This document shows, piece after piece, positions 3,957-10,356 of a stretch of DNA of 10,356 nt. Every line of letters begins with the position of its first letter. Positions within the stretch are counted from its first letter, which is position 1. The position numbers and the translations under genes were made by a program. This DNA comes from Mariprofundus sp. (GTDB taxonomy: Bacteria; Pseudomonadota; Zetaproteobacteria; Mariprofundales; Mariprofundaceae). The stretch is taken from the NCBI GenBank assembly GCA_015485035.1, contig WFUI01000049.1, forward strand, positions 1-10,356. Direction: 5' to 3'. The notes under the pieces were generated by a model, which was not told where the DNA came from, made no database searches, and worked only from the letters and a program-made list of their open reading frames with translations.

Positions 3957-6900
3957 ATGGCCAAACAAGCATCATTGAAACGTATCCGTAAGAATTTCGG
4001 CACGATCAAGTCTCCGATCAGCATGCCTAATATGTTGTCGTTGCAGACTGAATCCTACCACGAGTTTGTGGGTTACGGCGAGGCGGTTAATGAATCGCGC
4101 CTGTCAACCGTATTCCAGACTGTTTTTCCGGTGCGGGATTATGCCGGCAATGCGGAACTCGCATTCGAAGGACTGGAATACAGCCCGCCACGCTATGATC
4201 TGGATGAGTGTCGACGCCGTGATCTGACATATGCACTGCCGGTAAAAGTAAAGCTGCGGCTGAAAATTTTTGAGTCGGATGGTCATTCACGCAAGAACCG
4301 TAAGGTGCGCGAAGTGCGTGATCAATCGGTATATATGGGTGAAATCCCTAATATGACCGAATTTGGTTCGTTCATTATCAATGGTACCGAGCGTGCCATT
4401 GTTTCCCAGATGCATCGTTCCCCGGGTGTGTTCTTTGATCATGACAAGGGCAAGACCCATGCATCCGGCAAATTTCTGTTCAAGGCGCGGATTATTCCCT
4501 ATCGCGGCTCATGGCTGGATTTTGAATTCGATGCCAAGGATAAGGTGAACTTCCGGATCGATCTGCGTCGCAAGATGCCTACTGGTATTCTGCTGAAGGC
4601 ACTCGGCCTTTCCACACAGGATATTCTGGATCGTTTTTATCAGCGTCGTACCTATCGTTTCTACAAAAAGGGAATCCAGATCAAGTTTGAACCCGAAAAG
4701 TTTGTTGGTACACGAGCGGTTACGACAATCAAAATTGGCAACAAGACCATCGTTGCTGAAGGCAAAAAATTCACCAAAGTGGCCATCAAGCGTCTGACAG
4801 AAGCAGAAGTAAAATGGATTGATGTGCCGGTTGAAACGGTAATTGGCGAGGTAGCAGCCGAACCTGTCCTGATTGATGGTGGCGAAATTCTGGTCGATCA
4901 CAATCAGGAATTGACTGAAGAATCCATATCTGCGCTGCAGGGTGCGGGGATCAAGCAGTTTGATTGTCTGCTGATCGATGCGTCTGTTCGCGGCCCCTGG
5001 CTGGCTGATACCCTGCGTCTGGATATGGTGCAGTCGCGTGAAGAAGCACGCGTGGAAATTTACCGCATGATGCGCCCCGGCGAACCACCGACAGTGGAGA
5101 CTGCCCGAGCGCTGTTTGAATCACTGTTTTATGATAAATCACGCTATGATTTGTCGCGCGTTGGTCGTATGAAGCTGAACAGCCGTCTGGATATCAGTGA
5201 TGAAGATGTGCCGCTGGATCAGGGTACGCTGCGCGTTGAAGACATCCTGATGACACTGGATACCCTGTTGTCGCTGCGCGATGGCATCGGGGAAGTGGAT
5301 GATATCGACCATCTGGGCAATCGTCGTCTTCGTTCCGTGGGCGAATTGCTGGAAAATCAGATTCGTGTTGGCCTGGTTCGCATGGAGCGTGCCATCCGCG
5401 AACGTTTGAGTTCCGGTGATCTTACTGAAATGATGCCGTCGGATGTGGTGAATGCAAAGCCGTTGATTGCGTCGGTGAAAGAGTTCTTTGGCTCCTCACA
5501 ATTGTCCCAGTTTATGGATCAGACCAATCCGCTTTCTGAAGTAACGCACAAGCGTCGCCTTTCCGCCCTGGGCCCAGGCGGTTTGTCGCGCGAACGTGCC
5601 GGGTTTGAAGTGCGAGATGTGCATCCGACCCATTACGGCCGTCTTTGCCCGATTGAAACACCGGAAGGCCCGAACATTGGCCTGATCAACTCACTGGCGA
5701 CCTATGCCAAGGTGAATGATTTCGGATTCATCGAGTCGCCCTACCGCAAGGTGGTTGATGGTAAGCTTACCGATGAAGTCGAGTATCTTTCTGCGATTGA
5801 TGAAAGCTTGCCGGTGATTGCCCAGGCTAATGCCAAGGTGGATGAAAACGGAAAATTCGTTGCTGACCTGGTGCAGTGCCGTCAGGGCGGTGAATTTATT
5901 ATGGCCGCTCCTGAAAACATTAACTATATGGATGTTTCGCCGTCACAGGTGGTGTCGGTTTGTGCCGGTCTGATTCCTTTCCTTGAGCATGATGATGCGA
6001 ACCGTGCGCTTATGGGTTCAAACATGCAGCGGCAGGCTGTTCCATTGCTGCGTTCAGAGAAGCCGCTGGTGGGAACCGGTATGGAAGCACCGCTGGCACG
6101 TGACTCGGGTGTATCCCAGGTTGCACGCCGCGGCGGTGTTGTCGAACGTGTTGACGGCAGCCGCATTGTTGTGCGCGTCTATGATGATGAGCAGGTTGAA
6201 GGTGAGCCGGGCGTGGATATCTATCGCCTGTTCAAATATCGCCGTTCCAATCAGAACACCTGTTTTAACCAGCGACCGCTGGTGAAGATGGGCGAAAAGG
6301 TTGCCAAAGGTGACATCATTGCTGATGGCCCTTCAACCGATTTGGGTGAGCTGGCACTGGGGCGTAATGCGCTGGTCGCACTTATGCCATGGCGTGGCTA
6401 CAACTTCGAGGATGCGATTGTGATTTCCGAGAAGCTGGTCAAGGAAGATGTCTATACCTCGATTCATATCGAAGAGTTCGAAGCCGTTGCCCGTGATACC
6501 AAACTGGGTGAGGAAGAGATCACCCGCGATATTCCGAATGTAGGTGAAGATGCACTGCGTCATCTGGATGATTGCGGTGTTGCCTATATCGGTGCTGAAG
6601 TGAAGCAGGGTGATATTCTGGTTGGCAAGATTACACCGAAGGGTGAAACCCAGCTTTCTCCGGAAGAAAAACTGCTGCGTGCGATCTTTGGTGAGAAGGC
6701 ATCGGATGTGCGCGATACCTCCATGCGTGTTAAACCGGGTGAAGAGGGTGTAGTGGTTGATGTCCAGGTCTTTACCCGACGCGGTGATGAGAAGGATGAT
6801 CGCGCCAAAGCGATTGAAGAAATGTCCATCGAACAGCTTTACAGTGATAAGGAAGATGAACGCCGTATTCTCGAAACCAATGCAACCAGTCGCTTGCATG

Positions 6901-8051
6901 CACTGCTGGAAGGCCAGACTGCCGCCCAGTTCAAGGGTTTAAAGAAGGGTGAAATCATCAGGGCAGAACATATCGAGGCATTGAGCCTGCGCGATCTGGC
7001 CGGTGTTTCAGTGGATGATGATGCCATCAATGAGCGTTTGGCCGAAATTCATGAGTCCATGGATAAGGAGCGTGCCAAGCTGGAATCCCGCTTTGAAGAA
7101 AAAGTGGCCAAGGTGCGTGAAGGCTCTGAATTGAAGCCGGGTGTAATCAAGGTGGTCAAGGTCTTCGTAGCTGTGAAACGTAAATTACAGCCGGGTGATA
7201 AAATGGCTGGTCGTCATGGTAACAAAGGTGTGATTTCAATCATCGTGCCTGAAGAAGACATGCCATATACCGCAGACGGTACGCCGGTAGACATTTGCCT
7301 GAATCCGCTGGGTGTACCTTCACGTATGAATATCGGGCAAATCTTTGAAATTCATATGGGCTGGGCAGCAAGTGGGCTGGGCAAGAAGATTGATGCCATG
7401 CTGAAACGTGGTTCTGCCGCCGATGATGTGAAGCGTTTTCTGCTGGATGTTTATGATGAAGATGAATCAGCATGCAGTGATATAAAGACGATGGATGATG
7501 AGGCGCTGTTTGAACTTGCCTCCAACCTCAAGGGCGGCGTTCCGATTGCTACCCCTGTATTTGATGGTGCCAAGGAAGAGCATATCAAACGGATGCTGAA
7601 GCTGGCCGATCTGCCGGAGTCCGGTCAGACAACACTGTATGATGGTCGAACCGGTGAGGCATTTGATCGTCCGGTAACCATTGGACAGATGTATATTCTG
7701 AAACTGCATCATCTGGTGGATGAGAAGATTCATGCGCGTTCTACCGGACCGTATTCACTGGTTACGCAGCAGCCACTTGGCGGTAAGGCCCAGTTCGGCG
7801 GACAGCGCTTCGGTGAGATGGAAGTGTGGGCGCTGGAAGCGTACGGCGCAGCCTATACGCTGCAGGAAATGCTGACTGTGAAGTCGGATGATGTGCAGGG
7901 ACGTACCAAAATGTATGAGTCGATTGTACGCGGTGATATGACGTTTGATGCAGGAATTCCTGAATCTTTCAATGTCATGACCAAGGAATTGAATGCTCTG
8001 GGTATTGATCTGGCTATGGTCAAACGCCCATCCAAGAACGAAGGAGAATAA
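3957..8051 (+). CDS. rpoB: DNA-directed RNA polymerase subunit beta
   Basis: The second-largest subunit of RNA polymerase, forming one pincer and half of the active site. The product is 1364 residues (E. coli 1342) and complete. It starts at ATG 3957 ([17 protein letters not shown]) with GAGGG (3948-3952) four bases upstream. The N-terminal lobe carries the first proteobacterial insertion (about residues 225-345). The rifampicin-pocket region begins at G512-S-S-Q-L-S-Q; Q518, D521, S527, H531 and S536 match the sensitive E. coli residues at +5 numbering. Next come [20 protein letters not shown] and the [17 protein letters not shown] block. A second insertion follows [13 protein letters not shown] (about 945-1060). 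K1082 and K1090 in [12 protein letters not shown] correspond to the two active-site lysines of E. coli. The C-terminal [20 protein letters not shown] starts at 1275 and packs against beta'. rpoC starts 3 bases after the stop. Confidence 0.99.
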   Translation: MAKQASLKRIRKNFGTIKSPISMPNMLSLQTESYHEFVGYGEAVNESRLSTVFQTVFPVRDYAGNAELAFEGLEYSPPRYDLDECRRRDLTYALPVKVKLRLKIFESDGHSRKNRKVREVRDQSVYMGEIPNMTEFGSFIINGTERAIVSQMHRSPGVFFDHDKGKTHASGKFLFKARIIPYRGSWLDFEFDAKDKVNFRIDLRRKMPTGILLKALGLSTQDILDRFYQRRTYRFYKKGIQIKFEPEKFVGTRAVTTIKIGNKTIVAEGKKFTKVAIKRLTEAEVKWIDVPVETVIGEVAAEPVLIDGGEILVDHNQELTEESISALQGAGIKQFDCLLIDASVRGPWLADTLRLDMVQSREEARVEIYRMMRPGEPPTVETARALFESLFYDKSRYDLSRVGRMKLNSRLDISDEDVPLDQGTLRVEDILMTLDTLLSLRDGIGEVDDIDHLGNRRLRSVGELLENQIRVGLVRMERAIRERLSSGDLTEMMPSDVVNAKPLIASVKEFFGSSQLSQFMDQTNPLSEVTHKRRLSALGPGGLSRERAGFEVRDVHPTHYGRLCPIETPEGPNIGLINSLATYAKVNDFGFIESPYRKVVDGKLTDEVEYLSAIDESLPVIAQANAKVDENGKFVADLVQCRQGGEFIMAAPENINYMDVSPSQVVSVCAGLIPFLEHDDANRALMGSNMQRQAVPLLRSEKPLVGTGMEAPLARDSGVSQVARRGGVVERVDGSRIVVRVYDDEQVEGEPGVDIYRLFKYRRSNQNTCFNQRPLVKMGEKVAKGDIIADGPSTDLGELALGRNALVALMPWRGYNFEDAIVISEKLVKEDVYTSIHIEEFEAVARDTKLGEEEITRDIPNVGEDALRHLDDCGVAYIGAEVKQGDILVGKITPKGETQLSPEEKLLRAIFGEKASDVRDTSMRVKPGEEGVVVDVQVFTRRGDEKDDRAKAIEEMSIEQLYSDKEDERRILETNATSRLHALLEGQTAAQFKGLKKGEIIRAEHIEALSLRDLAGVSVDDDAINERLAEIHESMDKERAKLESRFEEKVAKVREGSELKPGVIKVVKVFVAVKRKLQPGDKMAGRHGNKGVISIIVPEEDMPYTADGTPVDICLNPLGVPSRMNIGQIFEIHMGWAASGLGKKIDAMLKRGSAADDVKRFLLDVYDEDESACSDIKTMDDEALFELASNLKGGVPIATPVFDGAKEEHIKRMLKLADLPESGQTTLYDGRTGEAFDRPVTIGQMYILKLHHLVDEKIHARSTGPYSLVTQQPLGGKAQFGGQRFGEMEVWALEAYGAAYTLQEMLTVKSDDVQGRTKMYESIVRGDMTFDAGIPESFNVMTKELNALGIDLAMVKRPSKNEGE
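8041..8048 (+). promoter_or_regulatory. rpoC ribosome-binding site inside the rpoB 3' end
   Basis: AAGGAGAA forms the last sense codons of rpoB (ending NEGE) and lies 6 bases before the rpoC ATG at 8055. The same bases encode the beta C-terminus and the rpoC Shine-Dalgarno, which favours coupled, near-equal synthesis of beta and beta'. Confidence 0.8.
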
Positions 8052-8054
8052 GCC

Positions 8055-10356
<2,302 letters not shown>

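Noticed and set aside
4509..4901. 130-codon open frame on the reverse strand within rpoB, plus several others (for example 6333-6899, 188 codons)
   Set aside because: They lie fully inside the conserved rpoB frame, have no ribosome site or recognisable protein features, and are expected shadows of a long, codon-biased gene.
5481..5580. Possible rifampicin-resistance change in RpoB
   Set aside because: The residues at the classical positions (Q518, D521, S527, H531, S536 here) all match the sensitive form.

Overview
This window is a housekeeping ribosomal-protein and RNA-polymerase gene cluster from a member of the Proteobacteria (Pseudomonadota). All genes lie on the + strand. From left to right they are: 3' end of tuf (EF-Tu), rpmG (L33), a tRNA-Trp gene, secE, nusG, rplK (L11), rplA (L1), rplJ (L10), rplL (L7/L12), rpoB (beta) and the first ~55% of rpoC (beta'). 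The window is nearly saturated with coding sequence, and the longest gap without a gene is 216 bases (2640-2855). The many reverse-strand open frames are shadows of these genes.

Organism: RpoB carries both insertions typical of proteobacterial beta subunits and is 1364 residues long. The N-terminal part of RpoC keeps E. coli numbering exactly at the zinc-binding cysteines (70/72/85/88) and the catalytic aspartates (460/462/464). The order tuf-rpmG-tRNA(Trp)-secE-nusG is not the enterobacterial one, where rpmG lies elsewhere. It suggests a proteobacterium outside the Enterobacterales. The protein sequences look to me like a gamma/beta/zeta-type lineage, possibly Zetaproteobacteria (Mariprofundus-like), but I cannot fix the taxon without a search.

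Layout: (1) 1-307 is the end of EF-Tu, followed by a terminator-like hairpin with a short T run. (2) 377-1378 holds rpmG, tRNA-Trp, secE and nusG, tightly packed, with secE and nusG overlapping by one base. (3) 1379-1513 is a structured leader before rplK-rplA, where autoregulation by L1 would be expected. (4) 2640-2855 is a highly structured leader before rplJ-rplL, at the expected place for the L10(L12)4-binding leader. rplJ itself starts with GTG inside an ATGTGA sequence. (5) 3830-3956 contains a strong GC-rich hairpin between rplL and rpoB, at the position of the known rplL-rpoB attenuator. (6) rpoB and rpoC follow, separated by 3 bases, and rpoC runs off the end of the window.

Together these genes supply translation elongation (EF-Tu, L11, L1, the L10-L12 stalk, L33, tRNA-Trp), transcription (beta, beta', NusG) and protein export (SecE). 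The points of interest are regulatory RNA structures between genes. I found no sign of a new system, mobile element, CRISPR array or defence locus.
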